64,000 bases of DNA from NCBI RefSeq assembly GCF_020524905.1, contig NZ_JAIVKI010000001.1, positions 310,001 to 374,000 on the forward strand, written 5' to 3'. Below the pieces are notes generated by a model. The model was not told where the DNA came from. It ran no database searches and saw only the letters and a list, made by a program, of their open reading frames with translations. Source of the stretch: Microbulbifer variabilis (GTDB lineage: Bacteria; Pseudomonadota; Gammaproteobacteria; Pseudomonadales; Cellvibrionaceae). Each line of letters opens with the position of its first letter. Positions within the stretch are counted from its first letter, which is position 1. Shown here in pieces: positions 1 through 8,472 of this stretch. The translations under genes and the position numbers were made by a program.

Positions 1-659
1 CCATTATCCGAGAGCAGGGGCGCATCGATATATTGGTTAATAATGCCGGCGCCGGATTTGTGAAAACCACCGAGATGACCTCTGAAGCAGAGATGCAGTG
101 GGTCATGGATGTAAACTTCCAAGGCGTTGTGCGTTGCACCAAAGCGGTACTTCCCCATATGCGTAAGATGCGCAGCGGTCGGATTATTAATATCTCCTCC
201 GTGGGTGGGTTAGTGGGGCAGCCGTTTAATGAACTTTACTGTGCCGCCAAGTTTGCTGTAGAGGGGTACACCGAGGCCATGGCATGCTACGTCCAGCCCA
301 GCTTTAATATTCAATTCACTGCAGTTGAGCCCGGTGGTATCTATTCCGAGTTTGCCAATAGTGTTCTCTCCCAATTACAAGCCGATGGTGGCGTGCCCGA
401 AGGGGACTATCGGGACGTTTTCGAACAGTACTTGGGTGGTATCCAACGGCGTACACCCGAGCAGACCGCTCGCCTTTATCAGACTTCTGAGCAGGTGGCA
501 CAAGTGATTTTGGAGGTGATTGAAAGTGATGATCCGCCGGTACGGGTTCGCACCTCTTCTTGGGCCAATGAGTTTTGTGCTTACAAAACGGATGCGGATC
601 CTACTGGCAAGGCGCAGCAAAAAATGGTGATAGACACCATGTTGCACGCGAATCATTGA
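1..659 (+). CDS. Short-chain dehydrogenase/reductase, 5' end outside window
   Basis: The reading frame is open from the window edge, so the N-terminal dinucleotide-binding glycine motif and start codon lie upstream. The visible part begins shortly before an NNAG motif (structural motif of classical SDRs), has the expected Ser in 'NISSVGG' and then 'YCAAKFAVEG', which supplies the catalytic YxxxK. This gives the classical SDR order N-S-Y-K, so an NAD(P)-dependent oxidoreductase is well supported. The substrate cannot be read from the sequence; the long C-terminal part after the active site is typical of classical SDRs of about 260-290 residues. It is followed by a hairpin at 690-736 that could end transcription. 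Confidence 0.9.
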   Translation, partial: IIREQGRIDILVNNAGAGFVKTTEMTSEAEMQWVMDVNFQGVVRCTKAVLPHMRKMRSGRIINISSVGGLVGQPFNELYCAAKFAVEGYTEAMACYVQPSFNIQFTAVEPGGIYSEFANSVLSQLQADGGVPEGDYRDVFEQYLGGIQRRTPEQTARLYQTSEQVAQVILEVIESDDPPVRVRTSSWANEFCAYKTDADPTGKAQQKMVIDTMLHANH

Positions 660-689
660 TTTCCCGACAGTTTTTATTTTTAGCTCCAG

Positions 690-736
690 AATTCTGACTG
701 CTCATTTATGATGGATAGTACCCGGCGGTCAGAATT
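690..736 (+). terminator. Probable terminator after the SDR gene
   Basis: A 12-bp stem (690-701 with 725-736, one T-G pair) encloses a 23-base loop and is followed by TTATT. It starts 30 bases after the stop codon of the dehydrogenase. The T tract is weak. Confidence 0.5.
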
Positions 737-870
737 TTATTGAGATAAATAAAGACTAGCGTTTTTTAAAAGCATTAGAGAGTAGGCCAGAGATAAATAT
801 AACTGGCAGTTTTCAGTGAAATTTTCCCAATATTCTGCTGCTTATTTCGAAGTGAAGACGCTCTTCGATA

Positions 871-1650
871 ATGTCGTTACAATTTTGCAAATTGTTAACC
901 GTCCAGTTGGATATGATTGATTCATCCGTAGCGGTAAGTTGCAGTAATTGCTCTGTAAGACGCCTATGCTTACCAGCGGGCCTGTCTCAGGCTGATATTG
1001 ACCGCCTTGAACAAGTCACGGGAAAAAAGAAGCTGATCAAGGCCGGAGAATCTCTATATCGGGCTGGCGATCCGTTTCAAAACTTGTACGCAATTCGCTC
1101 TGGCAGCTTTAAAAATGTCGTAATTGCCGCAGATGGCGACACTCAGGTAACACATTTTGCATTGCCGGGAGAATTGCTTGGACTCGATGCTTACAGTATG
1201 CGGGTTCATTCAAGCTATGCCGAGGCACTCGAAGACAGTAGTGTTTGCTTGTTGCCATTTTCTCAACTGGAAGTGTTAGCGCAACAGGTTCCGGCTCTAC
1301 AGCAACAGATATACAGTATTTTTTCTGAAGAACTGCGCAAGGAAAATGAAATATTAATGTTGCTTGGCAAGCGATCTGCAGATACCCGTTTGGCCGCATT
1401 GCTTATGAATATTTCCAGCCGATACGCCAGTCGCGGGTATTCTTCCCGTGAATTTATTTTATCTATGCCGCGCATAGATATAGCTAATTATCTAGGCTTG
1501 ACTGCGGAAACGGTCAGCCGGCTGTTTTCCCGTTTTCAGAAGCAGGGATTTATTAAGGTGAGTGGCAGGATTGTGCAGATTCAGGACTTGCTAGGTCTCA
1601 GTGAAGTGGCTGGGACTCATTGCAGCTACGATATTGAAGGCAGAGAATAG
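871..1650 (+). CDS. fnr: FNR/Anr-type oxygen-sensing transcription regulator
   Basis: A 259-residue Crp/Fnr-family protein. The N-terminus carries C24-x2-C27-x5-C33 and a fourth cysteine at C126 in 'SSVCLLPF'. The spacing matches the four 4Fe-4S ligands of E. coli FNR (C20, C23, C29, C122) with a constant offset of 4, so the protein should sense oxygen through a labile iron-sulfur cluster. A cyclic-nucleotide-binding-like beta roll (about 45-150), a dimerisation helix and a winged helix follow. The recognition helix 'LTAETVSRLFSRFQ' keeps the E-x-x-S-R residues that read TTGAT half sites. The 871 ATG is chosen because it gives the normal FNR length; the ATG at 913 would leave only nine residues before the first cysteine. 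A perfect FNR site lies at 3796-3809. FNR versus Anr naming is a matter of lineage. Confidence 0.92.
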   Translation: MSLQFCKLLTVQLDMIDSSVAVSCSNCSVRRLCLPAGLSQADIDRLEQVTGKKKLIKAGESLYRAGDPFQNLYAIRSGSFKNVVIAADGDTQVTHFALPGELLGLDAYSMRVHSSYAEALEDSSVCLLPFSQLEVLAQQVPALQQQIYSIFSEELRKENEILMLLGKRSADTRLAALLMNISSRYASRGYSSREFILSMPRIDIANYLGLTAETVSRLFSRFQKQGFIKVSGRIVQIQDLLGLSEVAGTHCSYDIEGRE

Positions 1651-1935
1651 CTAATCAATTTTTGCTGGCGAGTGTCTCAAGAAAGAGATGAGTAGCTAGA
1701 TTAGTGCTCAAATATTCCCCAGTCATTGTTTGGTCTAGCAATTGACCGTCATCGATCTATTCTTGCATGTAAATGTGAATATTCTTCTAGCGTTGGTCAT
1801 TTTTTAATATCCGATTAATTTTGGGTAGGTCTTTCTTAATGGTTCCTCCGTTGAACTTAATGGCGCAATTTTTGCTATTGAGAAATTGTGGGTATATGAT
1901 TCGAAAAAAATAAGTCGGTGACCTAGGGAGAGATT

Positions 1936-2595
1936 ATGCCCGTCAGAGAGTTTGAACGGTTTAAGATATTTACTGCAAGTGGGAAGCGCTTAGGTGAGGC
2001 TGCCAATCTGGTTATTTCGGCGCATGGCGCTGCAACCAAGCAGCACTTCTACACCAATGGGCATGGCGGAGATAATATTTTCTTTTTCTCTCCCCATGGT
2101 TATTCCCTAAGTGACCCAGGCATCGGTAGTGTGCTTTCTGGGAATGCGAAGTATCACGAGTGGATTAAGAAAGGAAAGGTTTGCCACAATTATACCTTGA
2201 GCAAGTATCAGGGATACCATGGAACCACTACTGGGCAAATTTTGGGGCGGGTGACTCGGCCTTTTATCAAGGGGGAGTCTTATACCGATGTGCAAAATGC
2301 TGTAGATAACGCACATAAGCACAATCAAGATTACTCTTCACTCAACCCAAATAACCCTATCCACCAAAAAATGTTGGAAAATATAAAGCCCGTTATGGAA
2401 GCGGATCTATTGACTATCCGCCACAGGGTTGGAAAGGGTGATCCAACTTTGGTAGACATCATTAATGCACTGCATGCGAATAAGTTACACTATGACAATA
2501 TCTATTGTTCATTCTGTCGCAGTGAGGTGAGCCTCAATAATATTTTGATAGGGACACCCTCTTGGGATAGTAAATTTCAACGGGTATCCCACTAA
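1936..2595 (+). CDS. Uncharacterised protein with caspase-like His-Gly / Cys signature (possibly Stv-type)
   Basis: A 219-residue protein with no signal peptide or membrane segment. The start has a good ribosome site (AGGGAGAG) seven bases upstream. Two short motifs stand out: 'LVISAHG' (His30), a hydrophobic strand ending in His-Gly, and 'NIYCSFCRS' (Cys194), a hydrophobic strand ending in Cys-x-Ser. That order and context resemble the catalytic His and Cys of clan CD (caspase-fold) cysteine peptidases and related CHAT-like folds. The opening also resembles bacterial proteins annotated as putative adhesin Stv-domain proteins, as far as I can recall them. The gene stands alone in AT-rich flanks, unlike the GC-richer core genes. 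Function is unknown; the protease idea is inference from two motifs. Confidence 0.75.
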   Translation: MPVREFERFKIFTASGKRLGEAANLVISAHGAATKQHFYTNGHGGDNIFFFSPHGYSLSDPGIGSVLSGNAKYHEWIKKGKVCHNYTLSKYQGYHGTTTGQILGRVTRPFIKGESYTDVQNAVDNAHKHNQDYSSLNPNNPIHQKMLENIKPVMEADLLTIRHRVGKGDPTLVDIINALHANKLHYDNIYCSFCRSEVSLNNILIGTPSWDSKFQRVSH

Positions 2596-2642
2596 GACTG
2601 GGTTTTTATGCGAAGCTTAAAGTGATTATTTAAAGCAAAAAA

Positions 2643-2664
2643 AAGGGGGCGTAACCGCCCCCTT
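2643..2664 (-). terminator. Terminator of the hemerythrin-STAS operon
   Basis: An 8-bp stem (AAGGGGGC paired with GCCCCCTT) with loop GTAACC is followed, on the minus strand, by a run of Ts (the A-run at 2637-2644). It lies just beyond the stop of the SpoIIAA-like gene. It could also stop rightward transcription from the 1936 gene, though without a T tract on that strand. Confidence 0.85.
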
Positions 2665-2677
2665 AATCCACTACTTA

Positions 2678-3121
2678 TCAGGAGTGTGTGGAGAAAGCTA
2701 ATTCCTTTTCTGCACCTTTTTTCTCCGCCTCTTTTTCCAGTGCCTTTGATAGCCAGTCCATGGCCTCGTGCTGCTTTTCAAAGTAGCGCACTTCGCCACT
2801 CACAAACCATCCTCCAACTTTGGTGGCCAGCTCCTGCCAGCCCTCATCTCCTAGCACAGCAATACGGCAGAACTCGTTGCCGTGCTTGAGGGTCAATTTA
2901 AATTCATCCCATATCGCATGCAGGCCCCAGCCCTCAAAATCCCGCAGATCAATCAGCATTTTTACTTTGGGTTTTTTGACGCCTTCAAGGGCATATTCAA
3001 GCAAAGGCGTTATGTACTCGTAATCTTCGTGAGTTAGCTGCCCAACAGCTTTAATATACAGGAAGAAATCATTATCAATTCTTTCCATGCCAATGGAGAT
3101 TCCATGGCGTTTGATTTGCAT
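2678..3121 (-). CDS. SpoIIAA-like (STAS superfamily) protein
   Basis: A soluble protein of about 147 residues. The fold cues are those of the SpoIIAA-like/DUF3478 group: an N-terminal strand region 'FFLYIKAVGQLTHEDYE', then 'VKMLIDLRDFEGW' and 'CRIAVLGDEGWQELATKVGGWF', ending in a charged tail. The start is set at 3121 because a strong AGGAGG sits six bases upstream; the upstream in-frame ATG at 3160 would translate that ribosome site. The gene follows the hemerythrin gene by about 40 bases on the same strand, so the two are probably co-transcribed from the FNR-site promoter. Family members are associated with membrane or anti-sigma-like regulation, but the partner here is unknown. Confidence 0.8.
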   Translation of the reverse strand: MQIKRHGISIGMERIDNDFFLYIKAVGQLTHEDYEYITPLLEYALEGVKKPKVKMLIDLRDFEGWGLHAIWDEFKLTLKHGNEFCRIAVLGDEGWQELATKVGGWFVSGEVRYFEKQHEAMDWLSKALEKEAEKKGAEKELAFSTHS

Positions 3122-3162
3122 ATCTCCTCCTTTTATTTGATTTAAACGTGGTTTGATCACAC

Positions 3163-3738
3163 TTAGGCAAAAGCCTGTATAGGTAATTCGGTCTGCGTTA
3201 GATACTCACGCAAAGATTCGTAAACATTTTTGGTTTTTTGGTCGAAAAATGGATCTTTCAGCTGTTTTACCTGTTTGTGTATTTGTTTCCAGTCTTCTAC
3301 TTCCAGGTATTGCTCCATTTGGGGAAATATTGCCGAGTTTTCAAGTTCTATATGTTTCCGTTGCAACTGCAAATAAGTATAGCTGGCTCCTTGTAAAACT
3401 CTTCTCTCTACCATGGCATCGTTGGCTACGGCATAGAAAAGTGCGCACATATGCTTGGTAGTTGCCGCAATTTGCTCGTGCTGCATCTGAGCTTCATATA
3501 TCGCATTTCGATCGTGCACAGGTTTGGTCAGTAGCCTGGCAAGAATCAGGTCCTCCACCGGGTGATGGTACTTGTCTGGGTAGACGGAAAAATAATCCAA
3601 TGCATCAAGAATCAGTGAGAGGGTATTGGGGTCCCGCTCATTACTTCCAAAAAGATCCTCTAGCAAATGCTCAAAGGCATTGAGCATTTGCTGCATGTTT
3701 TTATGGTCTAAACAGAGCTGTCGATAGATGTTGTTCAT
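3163..3738 (-). CDS. Hemerythrin HHE-domain protein
   Basis: A 191-residue four-helix-bundle protein with the di-iron ligand set of bacterial hemerythrin-like proteins: His12 (DHKN), His58/His59 and Glu62 (YHHPVED), His87-Glu88 (QHEQ), His129 and Glu133 (KHIELEN). It should bind O2, NO or iron, or protect against them; which one cannot be told from sequence. The ribosome site GGAGG is well spaced. A perfect TTGAT-N4-ATCAA site sits about 60 bases upstream (3796-3809), so FNR control is likely. It heads a two-gene operon with the SpoIIAA-like gene. Confidence 0.9.
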   Translation of the reverse strand: MNNIYRQLCLDHKNMQQMLNAFEHLLEDLFGSNERDPNTLSLILDALDYFSVYPDKYHHPVEDLILARLLTKPVHDRNAIYEAQMQHEQIAATTKHMCALFYAVANDAMVERRVLQGASYTYLQLQRKHIELENSAIFPQMEQYLEVEDWKQIHKQVKQLKDPFFDQKTKNVYESLREYLTQTELPIQAFA

Positions 3739-3795
3739 CCCAGACCTCCGCGATCAGTTTCAAGACTTATTGTTGCCGGTTGGCACTGGAGGGAA

Positions 3796-3809
3796 TTGAT
3801 GTAGATCAA
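3796..3809 (-). promoter_or_regulatory. FNR/Anr binding site
   Basis: TTGATGTAGATCAA is an exact match to the FNR consensus TTGAT-N4-ATCAA. Its centre is 64 bases from the hemerythrin start codon. If it acts as a class II activator site (centre near -41.5), transcription would start near 3761, and an AT-rich -10-like stretch (AATAAG on the minus strand, 3766-3771) lies at about the right place. An fnr-type gene is present 2 kb away. Confidence 0.85.
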
Positions 3810-4258
3810 GTAGCAAAAAAATAGCCTCAGTGCAGTAGGCTTTTGGCGCAGTAAGCAAAGAATTTTACGGCTTAGTTGTCAGCTTCGAAGCAAGTGGCCA
3901 GATCAGCTATGTGAAAGTCTGATGTCGGATGGCAAATAAGTCGTGATTTTGCAATTTAGATTTGGTTTTGGACCAATCACCCGTCTTTATATGTGAATAA
4001 AACTGCCCTAACAGCATTTATCTATATCCGATGCCTTCTATATGCCATCGTACCAAGGCGGGGTCTGTTCGTTTGATCGCTAAAGGTCTTTGCCTACCCC
4101 CAATCTGGGGGACAACTAAGGCCCTTTGCTTTTGCTCTCTAAGTGAGGTTCCTTTGCAAAATTCACGATCTAATTTTATCGGGCTTTTCAGGCGGTTATT
4201 TCGATCTTTAACATTGTGAGGCGAAAGTCAGCCAGTAAATGGCTCGTTATAAGGTGGT
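3810..4258. other. Intergenic region without recognised gene
   Basis: AT-rich sequence between the FNR site and the decayed beta-barrel gene. The open stretch at 4031-4219 has no ribosome site and no recognisable protein features, and I regard it as chance. Confidence 0.5.
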
Positions 4259-4530
4259 GAAGCCGAGGTTCATGGAGGAACGGTAGATGTGTATCTGCAC
4301 ACCCTGGCTAGGCGATTTATAGGTTGCAAGGCAATTTCTATATCAAGGGGCGCCTAGGGCTTCTCTACGAACATGTGTCTGTTGGCCGTGAAAGCAGTGA
4401 TGATTTTGGGATATCGGCTGGAGCGGGTATCGGTTTCGTTCTAAGAGCGAGCAGTAGCCTCTAGCTGAAGTACACCTTGCTTGAAAAGGATGTGGGGTTG
4501 TGGTCTGGGTCTTTTAGTTACCGCTTTTTA
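4259..4530 (+). pseudogene. Decayed outer-membrane beta-barrel gene, paralogue of the gene at 4725
   Basis: Read in frame from 4330, the DNA encodes 'GNFYIKGRLGLLYEH', then 'FGISAGAGIGFVL', a TAG stop at 4462, and 'LKYTLLEKDVGLWSGSFSYRF'. These line up with 'GDVYFKGRLGYSHEE', 'SGVSAGVGAGFKL' and 'AEYTFLDSDVDYWSGSLIYRF' of the intact gene next door. A stop (TAG 4309) also closes the frame just upstream, and the 4259-4310 part (EAEV..., VYLH...) resembles the intact protein only in another frame, which implies a frameshift. No intact start or signal peptide remains. This is a tandem duplicate whose upstream copy has decayed. Confidence 0.8.
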
Positions 4531-4724
4531 AGTCGAAATTCTAAATGGTTTGAGACTTAATGGGTTTTGTTGAAATAAGAATTTTCTTTTGGTGACTGCA
4601 GCAGGTTTTCATGGTCGGTCTAACATGACTATACATTCAATCTGTCTCATTAGTATGTACTTATATCTATTAAATCGATGAAACTGAAAGCGTACTATTG
4701 ATTTTTAGATGGAAGGAAATACGA

Positions 4725-5222
4725 GTGAAACATAGTTTTAAAACCTTGGTGATAGCTCTATCGCTGATGGGTTCAGTAGCTGCTCAAGCTGAGGAAGCCT
4801 ATATTGGTGGTGTTGCAGGCTTGGTGGATATAAACGTTTCTGGGGATAACCCTTTAAATGGTGGTGTTAGAGTTGGTTATATCTGGAACTCTGGTTTTGG
4901 GATCGAAGCCGAGTTGACAGACTCACTAGTTGAAGGCGAGCAGTCTCCAAGGCCATATGGAGATCGCTTTGATTATTCTTTTGAAACTCAAGCCTTATAT
5001 GTAACCTATCGAACTCAAGGAGATGTCTATTTTAAGGGGCGCCTTGGTTATTCGCATGAAGAGATGGATGTTAAGTATTTGGGGGGGCCATCGGAAAGTG
5101 GAGTCTCAGCAGGTGTTGGAGCAGGTTTTAAGCTAGCTAAGAACGTGGATTTCGAAGCAGAGTACACTTTTTTAGACTCAGATGTGGATTATTGGTCTGG
5201 CTCTTTAATCTACCGATTTTAG
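4725..5222 (+). CDS. Small outer-membrane beta-barrel protein
   Basis: About 165 residues. The start is taken as GTG 4725 because AAGGAAA lies a few bases upstream; the in-frame TTG at 4698 has no such site. A signal peptide (KHSFKTLVIALSLMGSVAAQA) ends before 'EEAYIGG'. The mature part alternates polar and aromatic residues in strands typical of eight-stranded OmpA/OprF-like or 'porin family' barrels and ends in Tyr-Arg-Phe, the usual C-terminal BAM signal. Ligand and role unknown. A degraded copy lies directly upstream. Confidence 0.85.
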   Translation: MKHSFKTLVIALSLMGSVAAQAEEAYIGGVAGLVDINVSGDNPLNGGVRVGYIWNSGFGIEAELTDSLVEGEQSPRPYGDRFDYSFETQALYVTYRTQGDVYFKGRLGYSHEEMDVKYLGGPSESGVSAGVGAGFKLAKNVDFEAEYTFLDSDVDYWSGSLIYRF

Positions 5223-5238
5223 TGCGGTTTGATTTTTC

Positions 5239-5268
5239 CGAAAACGCGGCTATTTGGCCGCGTTTTCG
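5239..5268 (+). terminator. Terminator after the beta-barrel gene
   Basis: A perfect 12-bp stem (CGAAAACGCGGC / GCCGCGTTTTCG) with loop TATTTG, starting 16 bases after the stop codon. The T residues fall within the 3' stem arm and just after it. Confidence 0.8.
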
Positions 5269-5441
5269 TTATCGCGCAATCCCTGTGACCTTGGTGTACA
5301 ATGCGCGCCTTTCTAAAATGCTCAGGATTCTTTGAGTAGCCAGTGCGGCCTATTGGCGCCTGAGGCCAAGTTGCAAGGCCTGAGCACAGTGGTACCGAGT
5401 TACACCAGTCTCTACTCAGCCCGCATTACCGAGGGAACACC

Positions 5442-6710
5442 ATGTTTGATTCATCTGTCACGCTCGCTTCTTACGATCCCGAAATCTGGGAAGCTATCCG
5501 CGAAGAGGATTCTCGCCAGGAAGATCATATTGAGTTGATCGCCTCCGAGAACTACACCAGCCCACAAGTCATGGAAGCCCAGGGCAGCAGCCTCACCAAT
5601 AAATACGCAGAAGGTTATCCGGGTAAACGCTACTACGGTGGCTGTGAGTATGTGGATAAAGTGGAAACCTTGGCGATTGAGCGCGCCAAGAAGCTGTTTG
5701 GTGCCGACTACGCCAACGTACAGCCGCACTCTGGTTCCCAGGCCAACTCTGCGGTATACCAGGCGCTGTGCGCACCCGGTGACACCGTGTTGGGCATGAG
5801 CCTGGCCCACGGTGGCCACCTGACCCACGGTGCCCGCGTCAACTTCTCTGGCAAAATCTACAATGCGGTACAGTACGGTCTGAACCCTGAAACCGGCGAG
5901 GTGGATTACGAAGAGGTGGAGCGCTTGGCTCTGGAGCACAAGCCCAAGATGATCGTGGCTGGCTTCTCCGCTTACAGCCGAGTGATGGACTGGGCCCGTT
6001 TCCGTGAAATTGCCGACAAAGTGGGTGCCTACCTGTTTGTGGATATGGCTCACGTAGCTGGACTGGTTGCCGCCGGTGAATACCCATCGCCAATTCCCCA
6101 TGCAGATGTGGTGACCTCCACCACTCACAAGACCCTGCGCGGACCGCGCGGTGGCATTATCCTGGCTCGCGCCAACGAAGAGATCGAGAAAAAACTGAAC
6201 TCTGCAGTATTCCCCGGTGGTCAGGGCGGCCCTCTGATGCATGTCATCGCGGCCAAGGCGGTTTCCTTTAAGGAGGCCATGAGCCCTGAGTACAAGGCTT
6301 ATCAGAAGAAGGTGGTGGAGAATGCACGCGCAATGGCGGAAACCTTCCTCGATCGTGGTATCAACATCGTTTCCGGCGGTACCGATGACCACCTGATGCT
6401 GGTGGACTTGATCGGCAAGGAATACACCGGTAAAGATGCCGATGAGGCCCTGGGCAATGCCAATATCACGGTGAATAAAAATGCGGTGCCCAATGACCCG
6501 CGTTCGCCCTTTATCACCAGTGGTTTACGTGTCGGTACGCCCGCGATCACCACGCGCGGTTTTGGTGTTAAGGAAACCCAGCAGCTGACTCACTGGATCT
6601 GCGATATTCTGGACGCGCTGGAAGGCGGCGATGTAGAAGCAACTATCGCCGATGTGAAGCAAAAGGTCCTGGAGATCTGTGCGCAGTTCCCTGTGTATAA
6701 GAAGGCCTGA
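5442..6710 (+). CDS. glyA: Serine hydroxymethyltransferase
   Basis: A 422-residue PLP enzyme that interconverts serine and glycine with transfer of a one-carbon unit to tetrahydrofolate. The family signature is clear: '[10 protein letters not shown]' and '[13 protein letters not shown]' near the N-terminus, and '[14 protein letters not shown]' containing the PLP-binding lysine (about residue 229). Length matches E. coli GlyA. GAGGGAAC provides the ribosome site. It stands ahead of nrdR and the riboflavin genes, a common gammaproteobacterial order, but a terminator separates it from nrdR. I see no recognisable riboswitch in the 170-base leader. Confidence 0.98.
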   Translation: MFDSSVTLASYDPEIWEAIREEDSRQEDHIELIASENYTSPQVMEAQGSSLTNKYAEGYPGKRYYGGCEYVDKVETLAIERAKKLFGADYANVQPHSGSQANSAVYQALCAPGDTVLGMSLAHGGHLTHGARVNFSGKIYNAVQYGLNPETGEVDYEEVERLALEHKPKMIVAGFSAYSRVMDWARFREIADKVGAYLFVDMAHVAGLVAAGEYPSPIPHADVVTSTTHKTLRGPRGGIILARANEEIEKKLNSAVFPGGQGGPLMHVIAAKAVSFKEAMSPEYKAYQKKVVENARAMAETFLDRGINIVSGGTDDHLMLVDLIGKEYTGKDADEALGNANITVNKNAVPNDPRSPFITSGLRVGTPAITTRGFGVKETQQLTHWICDILDALEGGDVEATIADVKQKVLEICAQFPVYKKA

Positions 6711-6724
6711 TTTAGTTTTGCTGG

Positions 6725-6753
6725 AAAAAGCGGCTCGGTGAGCCGCTTTTTTT
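6725..6753 (+). terminator. glyA: Terminator after glyA
   Basis: Stem AGCGGCTC / GAGCCGCT with loop GGT, flanked by A5 and T7, 15 bases after the glyA stop. Classic intrinsic terminator. Confidence 0.92.
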
Positions 6754-6862
6754 ATGTTTGTATCCCTGTGTACTGCACCGCTGCGGTGCGCAGTACAGTC
6801 ACAGAGGTTATCGGCTGTGGTAAACTGCGGCCCATTTTCCATTCCCCTGGGGACGATCCCAC

Positions 6863-7330
6863 ATGCACTGTCCTTTCTGCAGCGCAGAAGAAACCAAAGT
6901 AGTCGATTCCCGCCTGGTGGCCGAGGGCGATCAGGTGCGCCGCCGGCGCGAGTGCCTCGAATGTCATGAGCGTTTCACCACCTTTGAAACTGCCGAGCTG
7001 ATGTTGCCCAGAGTCATCAAGCAAAACGGCCAGCGCGAACCCTTCAATGAAGAAAAGCTGCTGGCGGGTATTCAGCGCGCTGTAGAAAAGCGCCCAGTCA
7101 GCATTGAGCGAGTGGAATCCGCAGTTTCCCAGATCAAGCATGCACTGCGCGCAACCGGTGAGCGCGAGCTGCCCGCAAGGGCCATCGGTGAGCTGGTGAT
7201 GGAGCAGTTGCGCGAGTTGGATGAAGTGGCTTATGTGCGTTTTGCCTCAGTGTATCGACGCTTTGAAGATGTCAGCGACTTTAGTGAAGAGATTGAGCGC
7301 CTGACCAGTAAGGAAAACCAAACGCAATGA
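6863..7330 (+). CDS. nrdR: Transcriptional repressor NrdR
   Basis: A 155-residue repressor of ribonucleotide reductase genes. It has an N-terminal zinc ribbon (Cys3-x2-Cys6 and Cys31-x2-Cys34, 'MHCPFC' and 'ECLECH') followed by an ATP-cone domain (about 49-139) that senses ATP/dATP. Its stop overlaps the ribD start by four bases (ATGA), so it is translationally coupled to the riboflavin genes, an arrangement known from E. coli. NrdR targets would be elsewhere, as no nrd gene is in the window. Confidence 0.97.
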   Translation: MHCPFCSAEETKVVDSRLVAEGDQVRRRRECLECHERFTTFETAELMLPRVIKQNGQREPFNEEKLLAGIQRAVEKRPVSIERVESAVSQIKHALRATGERELPARAIGELVMEQLRELDEVAYVRFASVYRRFEDVSDFSEEIERLTSKENQTQ

Positions 7331-8472
7331 GTCCCAAAGCTGTAGAGAGTGCCCAGGCACTGATGGGCCGCGCTATTCAGCTGGCGGAGCGCGGTCTCTA
7401 TACAACGATGCCGAATCCCCGCGTGGGCTGTGTGGTTACCGATGATGAAGGCAAAATGATTGCTGAGGGCTGGCACAAACGCGCTGGCGAACCCCACGCT
7501 GAAATTGAAGCCCTGCGTGAAGCAGGAGAGCGGGCCCGCGGCGCCACTGTGTATGTGACACTCGAACCTTGCAGTCATAGCGGCCGCACTGGCCCCTGCG
7601 CCGAAGCGCTGGTACAGGCCGGCGTCGCCCGGGTGGTGTACGGCATGGAAGACCCAAATCCCAAGGTTGCCGGAAGCGGTTTGCAGAAATTGCGCGATGC
7701 GGGTATTGAAGTGGAGGGCCCAGTGCTGGAAGAGCGCTGCCGTGCACTTAACCCCGGCTTTATCAAGCGTATGACCCTGGGTTTACCCCTGGTACGCAGC
7801 AAGTCTGCGATGAGTCTCGATGGTCGCACCGCCATGGCCAGTGGAGAATCCAAATGGGTTACTGGTCCGGCTGCGCGCGCCGATGTGCAGCGTCTGCGTG
7901 CGCGCAGCTGCGCCGTTATAACCGGCGTTGAGACAGTTCGGTTCGATAACCCAAACCTCAATGTGCGCGCCGACGAAATGGCTCTGGAGCTGCTCGAGGC
8001 GGAGCAGGCTGCGGAAGTTCAGCCCCTGCGCGTTATTGTCGACAGCCAGCTGCGCACGCCGGCGAGGGCCTTTATTTTGCAAGGGGACGCCCCCACACTG
8101 GTGTGCACCACTGAGCGCGCCGATCCAGAGCGCCGTCAGCGCCTGGAAAAAGCCGGTGCCGAGGTTGTCGTTTTGCCCCAGGACAAAGACGGCCGAGTGG
8201 ATCTGCTCGCACTGCTCAAAGAGTTGGCCCGGCGCGAGTGCAATGAGGTATTAATTGAAAGTGGTGCGACCCTTTCCGGTGAATTTCTCTACCGGGGGCA
8301 TGTAGACGAGTTGATTGTCTATCTGGCACCCAAGCTGCTCGGCAGTACGGCGCGGCCGCTGTTTGAATTGCCCATCGAGCGTATGGGCTCTGTGCTGCCG
8401 ATTACGATTACCGATATGCGCGCAGTCGGCCACGACTGGCGCATCACCGCAACCACGGATATCGAGCGCTGA
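7327..8472 (+). CDS. ribD: Bifunctional diaminohydroxyphosphoribosylaminopyrimidine deaminase / reductase RibD
   Basis: A 381-residue fusion catalysing steps 2 and 3 of riboflavin synthesis. The N-terminal deaminase (about 1-145) has the zinc motif '[10 protein letters not shown]' and '[11 protein letters not shown]'. The C-terminal reductase (about 150-378) has '[11 protein letters not shown]' and the '[12 protein letters not shown]' segment of the NADPH-dependent RibD_C fold. It overlaps nrdR by four bases and its TGA shares a base with the ATG of ribE, so translation of nrdR-ribD-ribE is coupled. Confidence 0.97.
   Translation: MSPKAVESAQALMGRAIQLAERGLYTTMPNPRVGCVVTDDEGKMIAEGWHKRAGEPHAEIEALREAGERARGATVYVTLEPCSHSGRTGPCAEALVQAGVARVVYGMEDPNPKVAGSGLQKLRDAGIEVEGPVLEERCRALNPGFIKRMTLGLPLVRSKSAMSLDGRTAMASGESKWVTGPAARADVQRLRARSCAVITGVETVRFDNPNLNVRADEMALELLEAEQAAEVQPLRVIVDSQLRTPARAFILQGDAPTLVCTTERADPERRQRLEKAGAEVVVLPQDKDGRVDLLALLKELARRECNEVLIESGATLSGEFLYRGHVDELIVYLAPKLLGSTARPLFELPIERMGSVLPITITDMRAVGHDWRITATTDIER

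Noticed and set aside
4031..4219. Open frame of 62 codons in the 3.8-4.7 kb gap
   Set aside because: No ribosome site, odd composition, no resemblance to the neighbouring beta-barrel proteins.
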